NCBI GenBank assembly: GCA_964426675.1
Contig: CAYRRM010000004.1
Location: 80,371 to 144,370, forward strand
From: DYMC01 sp035406705
GTDB taxonomy: Bacteria > Verrucomicrobiota > Lentisphaeria > Victivallales > GWF2-50-93
Length of the DNA: 64,000 bases
Direction: 5' to 3'
Numbering within the stretch: the stretch's first letter is position 1; each line of letters opens with the position of its first letter. The notes under the pieces were generated by a model that made no database searches, was not told where the DNA came from, and saw nothing but the letters and a program-made list of their open reading frames with translations. This document shows, in pieces, positions 1-8,614 of the stretch. Made by a program: the position numbers and the translations under genes.

Positions 1-410
1 TCACCAAATGCTCCGTGCGTACAGGTGTGGGAATCTGTCCCAAAAAGGACTTCTCCTGGCCTACAATGACCTTTTTCAGGTAATGTCAAATGACAAACCC
101 CAGAATACCTTTCGGTATCAGGTTCATAAAAATATGGAAGATTTTGTTCTTTCACAAAATCTCTTAAAAAATCAATATTTCTATGAGATTTTTCGTCAGA
201 TGTAAAAATATAATGATCCGGAATTATAATAACTTTTTCTCTATCCCAGACTTTTGCGTTCGCCCCAAATTCCCTCTTAAATACACCAATAGTTCCAGGA
301 CCACAAACATCATGAGTCATTAATATATCTGCAGAAACCCAGATATTTTCTCCGGGCTCGCACTTTTTCCGTCCAGATGCTTTTGCAAGTATTTTTTCTG
401 TAATTGTCAC
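1..410 (-). CDS. leuC: LeuC-type 3-isopropylmalate dehydratase large subunit, N-terminal part
   Basis: This is the first 136 codons of an aconitase-superfamily hydro-lyase that runs off the left edge of the window. It starts with GTG at 410, with GGAG seven bases upstream, so an ATG-only search misses it. The product reads VTITEKILAKASGR, then MTHDVCGPGTIGVFKREFG and GTDSHTCTHGAFG. These are the hallmark N-terminal blocks of LeuC/HacA-type enzymes, which isomerise 2- and 3-isopropylmalate in leucine synthesis with a [4Fe-4S] cluster. The cluster cysteines fall in the missing part. The gene follows the flavoprotein and tatC on the same strand. A homoaconitase or dimethylmalate dehydratase large subunit cannot be excluded from this fragment. 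Confidence 0.85.
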   Translation of the reverse strand, partial: MTITEKILAKASGRKKCEPGENIWVSADILMTHDVCGPGTIGVFKREFGANAKVWDREKVIIIPDHYIFTSDEKSHRNIDFLRDFVKEQNLPYFYEPDTERYSGVCHLTLPEKGHCRPGEVLFGTDSHTCTHGAFG

Positions 411-460
411 CTTTTTCTCCCAATTTCAGGCTGGCTAATATACATAATTAATTAGTTTTT

Positions 461-1042
461 TCAATTGGATTTTAATCTTTTTGCGATTTTCGCAATTTGA
501 CATCCGAGATCTTTCATATTATCAACGCCTTCATTGTCTTGTTTTACTTCACCTTTTTCTCTTCCTATGCCAAGATTCCAATAAGTTGAACCTACGACTA
601 TCATTCCGCTTATCAGGAAAAAGTGATTAATTGTATCAAATGCATGAATAGAGCCAGCTCTTCTAACAGCTATCACCGCCGCTCCAATTTTACCTTTTAG
701 TAAAGACCCTCCCCCTCTGGTTACAAAACCTATTCTATCTATAAGAGCTTTTGTTTCGCTACTAACATCAGCAAAATAAGTTGGAGAACCAATAAGAATT
801 ATATCTGATTCAATAGCCTTTCGAAGATAAAAATTTAAATCATCAGATTCAATTGCGCATTTTGGCATCTTTGACTGCCTGCATTTCATACATGCTATGC
901 AACCCCGTATGCTCTTAGCTCCTATATGTAAAAGTTCGGTATTTATTTTTTCTCTCTCAAGTTCTTCTAATACAAGTTTCAAAAGAAATTCCGTATTCCC
1001 TCCTTCACGAGGACTCCCATTAAAGGCAACTGCTTTAATCAT
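461..1042 (-). CDS. Flavodoxin-fold NAD(P)H-dependent reductase (iron-sulfur flavoprotein family)
   Basis: A 193-residue protein with the FMN-binding loop AFNGSPREGGNTEFLL at the N-terminus and the second flavin loop GSPTYFADVSSETKALIDR near residue 85. Between them lies a cysteine cluster, C-x2-C-x2-C followed by another Cys eight residues later (GCIACMKCRQSKMPKC), as in iron-sulfur flavoproteins that pass electrons between a [4Fe-4S] cluster and FMN. The physiological substrate is not evident. The start lies three bases after the tatC stop, so the two are probably cotranscribed, with leuC next. Its C-terminus (KIAKIAKR) is encoded by a copy of the TTGCGAWWWTCGCAA palindrome. Confidence 0.8.
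   Translation of the reverse strand: MIKAVAFNGSPREGGNTEFLLKLVLEELEREKINTELLHIGAKSIRGCIACMKCRQSKMPKCAIESDDLNFYLRKAIESDIILIGSPTYFADVSSETKALIDRIGFVTRGGGSLLKGKIGAAVIAVRRAGSIHAFDTINHFFLISGMIVVGSTYWNLGIGREKGEVKQDNEGVDNMKDLGCQIAKIAKRLKSN
481..495. repeat. TTGCGAWWWTCGCAA palindrome, copy in the flavoprotein gene
   Basis: TTGCGATTTTCGCAA, full 15 bases. The gene reads it as AKIAK. Confidence 0.9.
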
Positions 1043-1045
1043 TGC

Positions 1046-1786
1046 TCAATCCTCCATTTTATTTGTTGTTAGAACCGCAATAAATATTGATATTTCATAT
1101 AAAATTACAAGTGGTAATGCCAAAAAAATCTGTGTTAGAGGATCCGGTGGAGTCAGTATCGCAGAAATTATGAAAATAATTACTATTGCATAGCGCCGAC
1201 TCTTACGCAATGTCTCAATCTCAAGAATTCCACTTTTTATAAGAGCAAGTATTATCAACGGGGTTTGAGCTATTCCTCCACACAAAAGTATCCATATAGA
1301 ACAAAAACTTATAAAATTACTCAGAAACCATTGGTTTTTCGTCCCTTCAATAGTAAAATCAGAAGCAAAAGATAGAAAAATAGGAATAGAAATATATGCT
1401 AAAGTAATACCGATAACAAAAAGTATCCCCGCGAAAATCGCAAACTTGAAGAAGGTTTTTTTTTCTGTAATATGAAGTGCCGGCGAAATAAACTGCCAGA
1501 TAAAATAAAAACAAACCGGAAATGAAATAATACAGCCAGAAATGAGCCCGGTCTTTAATTTTACCCAAAATGCGTCAAGAGGACCCGTGAGGATTAGGTT
1601 CACATTTTGTTCTTCCATTATTTTTCGAGAAGGTGTCAATAAAAATTGAATTATTTCTTCGGAAAAATTAAGGGTTATTATAGAAAAGCATAATATAGTA
1701 AAAATAATCTTTAAAAGGACTTTCCTTAGCTCTTCAAGGTGCTCCCATAGAGTCATTTTACTTTGATTATCAATTAGTTCTGTCAT
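1046..1786 (-). CDS. tatC: Sec-independent (twin-arginine) translocase subunit TatC
   Basis: TatC is the six-helix membrane subunit that recognises twin-arginine signal peptides and recruits TatA for export of folded proteins. The 246-residue product has the conserved cytoplasmic N-terminus MTLWEHLEELRKVL and about six hydrophobic segments. It also has the conserved late loop SAILTPPDPLTQIFLALPLVILYE. Length is normal for the family. No tatA or tatB lies next to it in the window. It is first in a minus-strand run followed by the flavoprotein and leuC, and is divergent from the small secreted protein at 1885. Confidence 0.95.
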   Translation of the reverse strand: MTELIDNQSKMTLWEHLEELRKVLLKIIFTILCFSIITLNFSEEIIQFLLTPSRKIMEEQNVNLILTGPLDAFWVKLKTGLISGCIISFPVCFYFIWQFISPALHITEKKTFFKFAIFAGILFVIGITLAYISIPIFLSFASDFTIEGTKNQWFLSNFISFCSIWILLCGGIAQTPLIILALIKSGILEIETLRKSRRYAIVIIFIISAILTPPDPLTQIFLALPLVILYEISIFIAVLTTNKMED

Positions 1787-1884
1787 AAATTATACCTTCC
1801 CATTTGAAATACACAATAAAACATATATCATATACGTTTTTTAATTCAGTTCAATATCAATAACAACAAAAAAGGAGAATAAAA

Positions 1885-2247
1885 ATGAAAAAACTCATTA
1901 CAGTCATTACCATAGTAATGATGGGAATCGCAATGCTCACTTCAACTACCTTCGCTAAAGAAGGAGGAAATGAAAAGAAATCACAAGGAAATCCCCCCAT
2001 CTTTGGTAAAGTTGAGGTCGTAAAAGATGGAGATAATATTACGGAAATTAAGATCGTTGGAAAAAAGGAAACTGTAACGGTCCTTCTTGACGATAAAGGG
2101 AAAGAGCTTGCCACGTTGGAAGGCAAGATGGTAAAAGTAAAAGGAGAAAAAGATGCTGATGGAAAATTAAAAGTAGCAGAATTTCAGGAAAAAGTGCCAG
2201 GTGAAAAGAAAGGAAAAGAAAAGGAAAAAGAAAAATCAGCTGAATAA
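1885..2247 (+). CDS. Small Lys/Glu-rich secreted protein, unknown function
   Basis: A 120-residue protein preceded by AAAAAAGGAG and closed by a strong terminator, so it is probably a monocistronic, well-expressed gene. Residues 1-24 form a classic signal peptide ending TTFAKE. The mature part has a short region of beta-strand-like repeats (GKVEVVKDGDNITEIKIVG, then VTVLLDDKGKELATLEGKMVKVKG), which could be an OB-like fold of the kind seen in small periplasmic proteins. It ends in a charged Lys/Glu tail. I do not recognise a named family. It has no cysteines and no enzymatic motif. It is divergent from tatC but the signal peptide has no twin arginine. Confidence 0.7.
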   Translation: MKKLITVITIVMMGIAMLTSTTFAKEGGNEKKSQGNPPIFGKVEVVKDGDNITEIKIVGKKETVTVLLDDKGKELATLEGKMVKVKGEKDADGKLKVAEFQEKVPGEKKGKEKEKEKSAE

Positions 2248-2270
2248 TTAAAAGCATAATTTTGAATAAA

Positions 2271-2303
2271 AAAACCCGGTGCCGTCAACACCGGGTTTTT
2301 TTT
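2271..2303 (+). terminator. Rho-independent terminator after the secreted-protein gene
   Basis: Perfect 11-bp stem, AAAACCCGGTG (2271-2281) and CACCGGGTTTT (2289-2299), with a 7-base loop, followed by an uninterrupted T run to 2303. It lies 23 bases after the stop codon. The 210 bases from here to dnaE are AT-rich and show no gene. Confidence 0.92.
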
Positions 2304-2513
2304 ATACTATTATCCATCTTGAAATACTCTCTCACGAATAATTTTTTTAGAAAAAAATAATTTAATGCTTTATTTTTTCTAAAAACGTCTTATTTTCCTT
2401 CAAAATGATATGCAAAATTTAAGAGTAAAAGTATTATTAAAAGCTAATGTACTATTTCACCAATATTATCTCGTTTATTTTTAAAACCAGATTTAAAAAC
2501 CAGAGGGAAAATA

Positions 2514-5500
2514 ATGGCCGTTGAATTTGTTCACCTGCATCTCCATACTGACTACAGCTTACTCGATGGGGCTTGTAATATAAAAAATCTCGCTAAATAT
2601 GCTGCGGACCTTAAGATGAAGGCCTGCGCAATTACTGATCATGGCAACTTAGGAGGAGCTATAGTTTTCGTAAATTCAATGAAAGATAACGGCATAAAAC
2701 CAATCATTGGCTCCGAATTTTATCTTGCACCCACCAGCAGATTTGACAAAGATGACAAAATAACAAATCACAGGGGATATCATCTAATTATTCTCGCAAA
2801 AAATCTTGAAGGTTTCAGAAATATTTCTCTTCTCTCAACTAAATCATTTACTGAAGGATTTTATTATAATCCCCGGATCGATAAAGAGTTATTAAAAGAA
2901 TTAAAAGGTGGGCTAATCGGGATGAGTGCTTGTATTGCTGGAGAAATTCCAACTATGATTATAGAGGGACGAAAAAAAGAAGCGAAAAAAGCTATCGAAT
3001 CATATCTTGAAATTTTCGGCGAAGAAGATTTTTATCTGGAACTAATGGATAATGGTTATAAGGACCAAAAACTAGTTAATAAAGAATTACTACTCCTATC
3101 AAAAGAATACGGTTTGAAAGTCGTTGCAACTAATGATGTTCACTATATAAAACGTTCTCATGCAAAAGCTCAGGATGTTCTCGTATGTATAAGCACAAAC
3201 AAATTGCTGAAAGATACTAACAGAATGAAATTCGAATCGGAAGAGATGTATTTAAAATCAGCAGATGAAATGTTTTCTCTTTTTAAAGACATTCCAGATG
3301 CCATTAAAAATACCATTGAAATAGCTGAAAAATGCAATCTTGAACTTCCCTTCGGTGAAAACCATTATCCTGTCTTCAATGCCTCTGGAATAGATGATAA
3401 AAAAAAATTTTTGCGCGATATCTGCTTAGAAGGCATAAAGGAAAAATACGGATTTGATCCTAACAAATCTTCTCTATCTCCAGAAGAGCAGAAAGTAATT
3501 GACCGAATGGATTATGAACTCAATGTAATCGCAAAAGCTGGCTATACTTCTTATTTCTTGATTGTCTGGGATTTTATAAAATATGCGAAAAGCGTTAATA
3601 TTCCTGTTGGTGAAGGCAGAGGAAGCGGTGCTGGAAGTATAGTTGCATACCTTTCCGGAATAACAGGAATAGATCCTCTCCGTTTTAATTTATTATTTGA
3701 ACGATTTCTTAATCCAGAACGAGTAACCCCTCCGGACTTCGATATCGATTTTTGCGAAAGACGTAGAGGAGAAGTCATTGATTATGTAAAAAATAAATAT
3801 GGGGAAAAAAGCGTCGTTCAGGTAGCTACTTATAATAAAATGAAAGAAAAGATGGTATTCAAAGATATCGCAAGAGTCCTGGATATAGAAGCTTCAGAAG
3901 CCAATAATGTAACAAAATTTTTTACAAAAGTAGATAAGTCAAAACTAAAATCCGATGATGATGATGATGAACCTCCAGTAGCAATTGAATATATATTTAA
4001 TACAATCCCTGAATTAAAGAAAATGAAAGAGGAAAAAACATGGATAAGGGAAGTCCTCGAATATGCAAACGCCCTTGAAGGTCTCAACAGAAACTCCTCA
4101 GTCCACGCCGCCGCAGTCATCATCGGCGATCAGCCCATCGAAAATTTAGTTCCCTTAATGAAAGATAAAAATAACAAAATCTTAACTCAATTTACAGCAC
4201 CTGAATGTGAAAGCCTCGGTTTGCTAAAAATGGATTTCCTTGGACTCTCTACTCTCACAATCATACAGGATACTCTTGATCTCGTAAAACAAACAAAGGG
4301 AATTTCTCTAAAACAAGAAGATATCCCATTAGACGATAAAAAAACATATGACATGCTTAACAGAGGAGAAACCGCCTGCGTATTTCAACTGGAATCAGAA
4401 GGAATGACTGATACATTGATGAAATTTGGCTGTCAGCGTATAGAGGATATCATAGACGTAATTGCTATATTTCGACCTGGACCTATGAATTTTATCCCTG
4501 ATTATATTGCAGGAAAACATGGACACAAAAAAGTTGTCTATGACCATCCATTAATAGAACCCATAGCAAAAGACACTTTTGGCATACTTCTATATCAAGA
4601 ACAAGTCATTCAGTCAGTTCAAGCTTTAGCAGGATTTTCCCCGGGACAGGCCGATATACTCAGACATGCCATTGGCAAGAAAAAACATGATTTAATGGAA
4701 AAACAGAAGGACAAATTTATAGAAGGCTGCAAAAGAACAAACAATATCCCGGAAGAAAAAGCTCAACAAATATGGTCCAAAATCCTTAGTTTCGCCGAAT
4801 ATGGATTCAACAAGTCGCACAGCGCTGCATACGCATTCCCAGCTTATAGAACAGCATACTTAAAGGCAAATTTCCCGGTAGAATTTATGTGCGCAAATCT
4901 AACCAATAAGATGAATAAACGTGATGATATGATAAATATTTTAAATGAGTGTAGAAGAATTAGAATAAAAGTCCTGCCACCAGATGTTAACATAAGCGGG
5001 ATTAATTTTACTGTAGATGGTAACAATATCAGATTTGGGCTCGGTGCAGTAAAATCACTCGGTTCAGTTGCTGCAGAAGCTATTAAGCGAACACGTGAAA
5101 AAGATGGTAAATTTAAAGATTTCCTCGACTTCTGCATAAGAGCAGGAGATAGCATCAATTCAAGAACACTTGAAAATCTATGTAAAGCAGGAGCTTTTGA
5201 CTCCTTTGGAATAAAAAGAAAAGAACTTGTGGAAAAAATTCCAGAAGCTCTAAAGCTTGCTGACGCATTTAGAAAAAGTAAATCCGAAGCATCTCTCTTC
5301 GACGATATCCCGGAATTTAATGATACTATCACGGAGATAAAATTTAACTCTGAACAAAGCGAATATTCAGAAAAAGAATTGCTCGCGGCAGAAAAAGAGA
5401 TTCTTGGATTCTATGTTATTGGACATCCTCTTGGTGAGCAAAAAGACATTATAGTAAAATACTCGACAACAAATACAAAGGATGCTCTGGCAATTACACA

Positions 5501-6110
5501 AAATGATTCCCCAATAAGGTTGGGAGGAATTATAAACTCAATAGAACGGAAAAAAACAAAAAAAACAAACAAAACTTATGCAATAATAGAATTTGAAGAT
5601 TTTCTGGGATCAATTCGATGTTTTATATACAATGATATTTATGAAAAATTGATGTCGAAAGAATCTTCCAGTAATCCAATCCTCCAAGAAGGAAAAGTCT
5701 GTTTCATAAATGCTGTAGTAAAAAATTCAAACGATGGTGATAAAAAGGATTTTTATGTATATGATGTTCTGGAAGTGGATGAAACCGTAAATAAATATAC
5801 GGAAGAGATTCATCTTAGATTTTTTGAAGGTTCTACTACTGAAGAAAATATTAACAAATGCATCAGTATAGCTACAGAAAATCCAGGGAAAACTCCCATC
5901 ATAATTTGCGCTGTCATGTCAAATGGGGTAAATGTATTTATAGAGTCAAATAAAAAAGTAAACGCAAGCATCGAGTTACTCAAAACTTTTGAATCAATTC
6001 TTGGAACAAATGGAATTCATATTAGAGTAAATAAATCTTTTGATGATATAACTTTCAGAAAAGAACCAAATTTCAGAAAAAAGAATTATGAAAAGGAATC
6101 AAATGACTGA
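2514..6110 (+). CDS. dnaE: DNA polymerase III subunit alpha
   Basis: Replicative DNA polymerase of the C family. The 1198-residue protein opens with a PHP domain (HLHLHTDYSLLDG, ITDHGN) and carries the polymerase active site at about residues 407-413 (PDFDIDF, the catalytic aspartates). It continues with the conserved blocks GRGSGAGSIVAYL and AEYGFNKSHSAAYA, a helix-hairpin-helix region, and an OB-fold near residues 1000-1090 (IRLGGIINSIERKKTKKTNKTYA). Length and domain order are those of DnaE rather than PolC. An aspartate run from (GAT)5 at 3954-3968 sits in a variable loop. The end overlaps cinA by eight bases, so the two are probably cotranscribed. Confidence 0.97.
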   Translation: MAVEFVHLHLHTDYSLLDGACNIKNLAKYAADLKMKACAITDHGNLGGAIVFVNSMKDNGIKPIIGSEFYLAPTSRFDKDDKITNHRGYHLIILAKNLEGFRNISLLSTKSFTEGFYYNPRIDKELLKELKGGLIGMSACIAGEIPTMIIEGRKKEAKKAIESYLEIFGEEDFYLELMDNGYKDQKLVNKELLLLSKEYGLKVVATNDVHYIKRSHAKAQDVLVCISTNKLLKDTNRMKFESEEMYLKSADEMFSLFKDIPDAIKNTIEIAEKCNLELPFGENHYPVFNASGIDDKKKFLRDICLEGIKEKYGFDPNKSSLSPEEQKVIDRMDYELNVIAKAGYTSYFLIVWDFIKYAKSVNIPVGEGRGSGAGSIVAYLSGITGIDPLRFNLLFERFLNPERVTPPDFDIDFCERRRGEVIDYVKNKYGEKSVVQVATYNKMKEKMVFKDIARVLDIEASEANNVTKFFTKVDKSKLKSDDDDDEPPVAIEYIFNTIPELKKMKEEKTWIREVLEYANALEGLNRNSSVHAAAVIIGDQPIENLVPLMKDKNNKILTQFTAPECESLGLLKMDFLGLSTLTIIQDTLDLVKQTKGISLKQEDIPLDDKKTYDMLNRGETACVFQLESEGMTDTLMKFGCQRIEDIIDVIAIFRPGPMNFIPDYIAGKHGHKKVVYDHPLIEPIAKDTFGILLYQEQVIQSVQALAGFSPGQADILRHAIGKKKHDLMEKQKDKFIEGCKRTNNIPEEKAQQIWSKILSFAEYGFNKSHSAAYAFPAYRTAYLKANFPVEFMCANLTNKMNKRDDMINILNECRRIRIKVLPPDVNISGINFTVDGNNIRFGLGAVKSLGSVAAEAIKRTREKDGKFKDFLDFCIRAGDSINSRTLENLCKAGAFDSFGIKRKELVEKIPEALKLADAFRKSKSEASLFDDIPEFNDTITEIKFNSEQSEYSEKELLAAEKEILGFYVIGHPLGEQKDIIVKYSTTNTKDALAITQNDSPIRLGGIINSIERKKTKKTNKTYAIIEFEDFLGSIRCFIYNDIYEKLMSKESSSNPILQEGKVCFINAVVKNSNDGDKKDFYVYDVLEVDETVNKYTEEIHLRFFEGSTTEENINKCISIATENPGKTPIIICAVMSNGVNVFIESNKKVNASIELLKTFESILGTNGIHIRVNKSFDDITFRKEPNFRKKNYEKESND

Positions 6111-7350
6111 TAAACCTGCCCTTTCGGTATTAAATATAGGAAATGAGTTACTATCAGGTTCTACTATAAACAGGAATCTTTCCTTGATTGGACAGAAATT
6201 TGCAGAGTTTGGTATCGAACCAGAAATACAACTCACTGTACCAGATGATCCTGAGAAAATTGCAATATCCCTTAAAATTTTATCTTCTAAACCTGGATTA
6301 ATAGTTAGTACAGGTGGGTTGGGTCCAACATCTGATGACCTTACCAAAAAAGTAATTGCAGATTTTTTTGGTTTGAAACTTAAATACAGCAAAGAAATAG
6401 AAAAACATATAAGAAATTTCTGGAAAAGAAGAACTAAAGCGCCAGCTCCCAAATCTATATTTAATCAGGCAGAAGTTATTTCAAATGCGGAAATCATAAA
6501 AAACGATAATGGCACTGCGCCCGCCTTTATAATAAGAGATAAAAAAAGAAAAATTATTATGCTTATCCTCCCAGGCCCACCATTAGAAGCAATGCCAATC
6601 TTAGAAAAATATATAAAAAAATTAATAGTTGAAGCAGAATTACCACAAATCCATTGTAGAAAAATTTTCACATCCGGACTTCCAGAGTCAATTATTGAGA
6701 ATATAACAAAAAGCATAATATCGAAAACCCCTTCCATAATCCCAGCATACTGCGCTTCTTCTGAAGGAGTCAGAATCTATCTAAAGTCAAAAAATTGCAA
6801 AATGCTAAATCAAATCGCAGATAAGTTAGAAAAAAAACTCGGTAATAATAAATTATCAGAAAATGCGAATAATATTTTCGAAGAACTCATTATGATACTG
6901 AAAGATAGGATGGAATCTCTCTCTATTGCAGAGTCATGCACTGGAGGCTTAATCTCCAAAAAAATAACCGATATCCCTGGAGCATCTGCTATATTTAAAG
7001 GGGCTATAGTCTCATATTCCAATTCGGTCAAAAATAATCTCCTTAATGTAGCAACAACAACATTAAAACAATTTGGAGCAGTAAGCTCCCAATGCGCGAA
7101 GGAAATGCTTTATGGAACAAAAGAAATTTTTAAAACAGACGCCGCTATATCTGTAACAGGAATAGCCGGCCCCGACGGAGGAACAAAAACAAAACCAATC
7201 GGTCTCGTATTTATCGGAACTAACTATAAAAATAAATCCGAAATCCGCAAATATAATTTCAATGGTTCAAGAGAACAAATCCGCGAAAGAGCCACTGCAG
7301 CAGCAATAAACCAATTGAAAGACCTCTTACTCGAAACTTCCCCAGTTTAA
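6103..7350 (+). CDS. cinA: CinA family: competence/damage-inducible protein with nicotinamide-nucleotide amidase domain
   Basis: Two-domain CinA. The N-terminal MoaB/MoeA-like domain covers about residues 1-170 (NIGNELLSGSTINRNL, STGGLGPTSDDLTKK). The C-terminal PncC amidase domain covers about 260-415 (SIAESCTGGLISKKITDIPGA, VTGIAGPDGG). In the family, PncC deamidates nicotinamide mononucleotide and the N-terminal domain acts on ADP-ribose-type compounds. I place the start at 6103 because AAAAGGA lies just upstream and the ATG sits five bases before the dnaE stop. An in-frame ATG at 6088 would add five residues. It is convergent with dxr, and 7351-7456 holds no gene or clear terminator. Confidence 0.92.
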   Translation: MTDKPALSVLNIGNELLSGSTINRNLSLIGQKFAEFGIEPEIQLTVPDDPEKIAISLKILSSKPGLIVSTGGLGPTSDDLTKKVIADFFGLKLKYSKEIEKHIRNFWKRRTKAPAPKSIFNQAEVISNAEIIKNDNGTAPAFIIRDKKRKIIMLILPGPPLEAMPILEKYIKKLIVEAELPQIHCRKIFTSGLPESIIENITKSIISKTPSIIPAYCASSEGVRIYLKSKNCKMLNQIADKLEKKLGNNKLSENANNIFEELIMILKDRMESLSIAESCTGGLISKKITDIPGASAIFKGAIVSYSNSVKNNLLNVATTTLKQFGAVSSQCAKEMLYGTKEIFKTDAAISVTGIAGPDGGTKTKPIGLVFIGTNYKNKSEIRKYNFNGSREQIRERATAAAINQLKDLLLETSPV

Positions 7351-7456
7351 AATTAGCCTTAAAAAATCCCCAAAAAACATCAGTAGGAATCTATTAGTAT
7401 TAAAATATAAGATAAAACTTAAGACATTGCTTCTCGTTTTTTTACTTTGAATACCA

Positions 7457-8614
7457 TTACAGAGCATTTTCATCAAGTAAATGTGATGCAATCTGCCTAA
7501 CCTCATTGTATGAATCAATAATTTCTTTTATATCAGGGTTCTTGATATTTTTATGTTCTGACATGATTTTTTCTATTGTTCTCCATATTGTTGGTATATT
7601 GATTTCTCCTTTTATAAATCTCTCAACGGCAACGTCATTTGCTGCAAGCATTGCTGCTGGCATTGTGCCTCCCTCCTTAATTGCGGTATAAGCAAAATCT
7701 AAAGAAGGAAACTTCTTTTTATCCGGGAGAAAAAATTCAAATTTTGCGAATTTCGCAAAATCAAATGGTTCGAAAATCCCCCTTTCTCGCGCTGGATATG
7801 TAAAGGCATATTGTATAGGAAATTTCATATCAGGCTTGCTCATCTGACATAACATTGAGCCATCAATAAATTCAATTATTGAGTGAATTATTGACTGTGG
7901 ATGAATTACAACGTCTATCTGGTTAAGATTAAGATTAAAAAGCCATTTTGCTTCAATTATTTCAAGGGCTTTATTCATCATAGTAGCAGAATCTATAGTT
8001 ATTTTTTTTCCCATAGACCATACGGGATGCAATAAAGCTGATTTTGCCTCTGCTTTTGCGATTTTCGCAAAATTGCAATTCCTGAAAGGACCTCCACTTG
8101 CAGTAAGTATAACTCTTCTCAATTCATTTTTATCATGCCCTTTAAGACATTGAAAAATAGCACTATGCTCACTATCTACCGGGATTATTTGCGTTTTATA
8201 TTTCTCTATTAATTTAGATATATATTCCCCCGCAATAACAAGTATTTCCTTATTTGCGAAAGCAATTTTTACTTTAGACCGTATAGCCTCAATAAACGGA
8301 TATACACTGTTTATCCCAGAACTTGCAAAAAGGACTATATCCGCATTCAGAGAATTAATCATTTCAGAAACACCATTATTCCCTGAAAAAACTCTTTTAT
8401 TTTTTGCGATTTTCGCGAGTAATCCGGAGTATTTTTCATCAAAAATAGCAATATTATCACAATTTAATTCATCAGCCTGTTTAGAAAGGAGGCGATAGTT
8501 TCTATTTGCTGCAAGGCCAATGATTTGTATATTTTTGAGATGTCTCGCAACTATAATAGCATTTCTACCAACTGAACCAGTTGAACCTATTATTATTATT
8601 CTTTTTAGAGCCAT
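7457..8614 (-). CDS. dxr: 1-deoxy-D-xylulose 5-phosphate reductoisomerase
   Basis: Second step of the MEP isoprenoid pathway: NADPH-dependent conversion of DXP to MEP. The sequence shows the NADPH loop GSTGSVG, then FANKEILVIAGE, and PVDSEHSAIFQCL with the metal/substrate acidic residues. Further on are TASGGPFR and the flexible-loop block HPVWSMGKKITIDSATMMNKALE. The start is set at 8614 (MALKRIIIIGSTGS), with GGAG ten bases upstream inside the end of galK. A longer reading from 8638 is unlikely. Two perfect TTGCGAWWWTCGCAA palindromes (7744, 8056) and one imperfect copy (8404) lie inside the gene, each encoding AKFAK or AKIAK. Confidence 0.96.
   Translation of the reverse strand: MALKRIIIIGSTGSVGRNAIIVARHLKNIQIIGLAANRNYRLLSKQADELNCDNIAIFDEKYSGLLAKIAKNKRVFSGNNGVSEMINSLNADIVLFASSGINSVYPFIEAIRSKVKIAFANKEILVIAGEYISKLIEKYKTQIIPVDSEHSAIFQCLKGHDKNELRRVILTASGGPFRNCNFAKIAKAEAKSALLHPVWSMGKKITIDSATMMNKALEIIEAKWLFNLNLNQIDVVIHPQSIIHSIIEFIDGSMLCQMSKPDMKFPIQYAFTYPARERGIFEPFDFAKFAKFEFFLPDKKKFPSLDFAYTAIKEGGTMPAAMLAANDVAVERFIKGEINIPTIWRTIEKIMSEHKNIKNPDIKEIIDSYNEVRQIASHLLDENAL
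7744..7758. repeat. TTGCGAWWWTCGCAA palindrome, first copy in dxr
   Basis: TTGCGAATTTCGCAA, full 15 bases, read as FAKFAK. Confidence 0.9.
8056..8070. repeat. TTGCGAWWWTCGCAA palindrome, second copy in dxr
   Basis: TTGCGATTTTCGCAA, full 15 bases, read as FAKIAK. Confidence 0.9.
8404..8418. repeat. Imperfect palindrome copy in dxr
   Basis: TTGCGATTTTCGCGA: one mismatch in the 13-base core (final A to G), read as LAKIAK. Confidence 0.65.

Noticed and set aside
897..1193. Plus-strand ORF over the flavoprotein/tatC junction
   Set aside because: Antisense to two well-supported genes, with no ribosome-binding site and no family pattern.
3954..3968. (GAT)5 tract in dnaE as a mobile or regulatory repeat
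   Set aside because: It encodes a short Asp run in a variable loop; too short to be more than a local slippage product.
4844..5332. 162-codon minus-strand ORF inside dnaE
   Set aside because: Shadow of the dnaE frame; composition is low-complexity Ser/Leu and no motif is seen.
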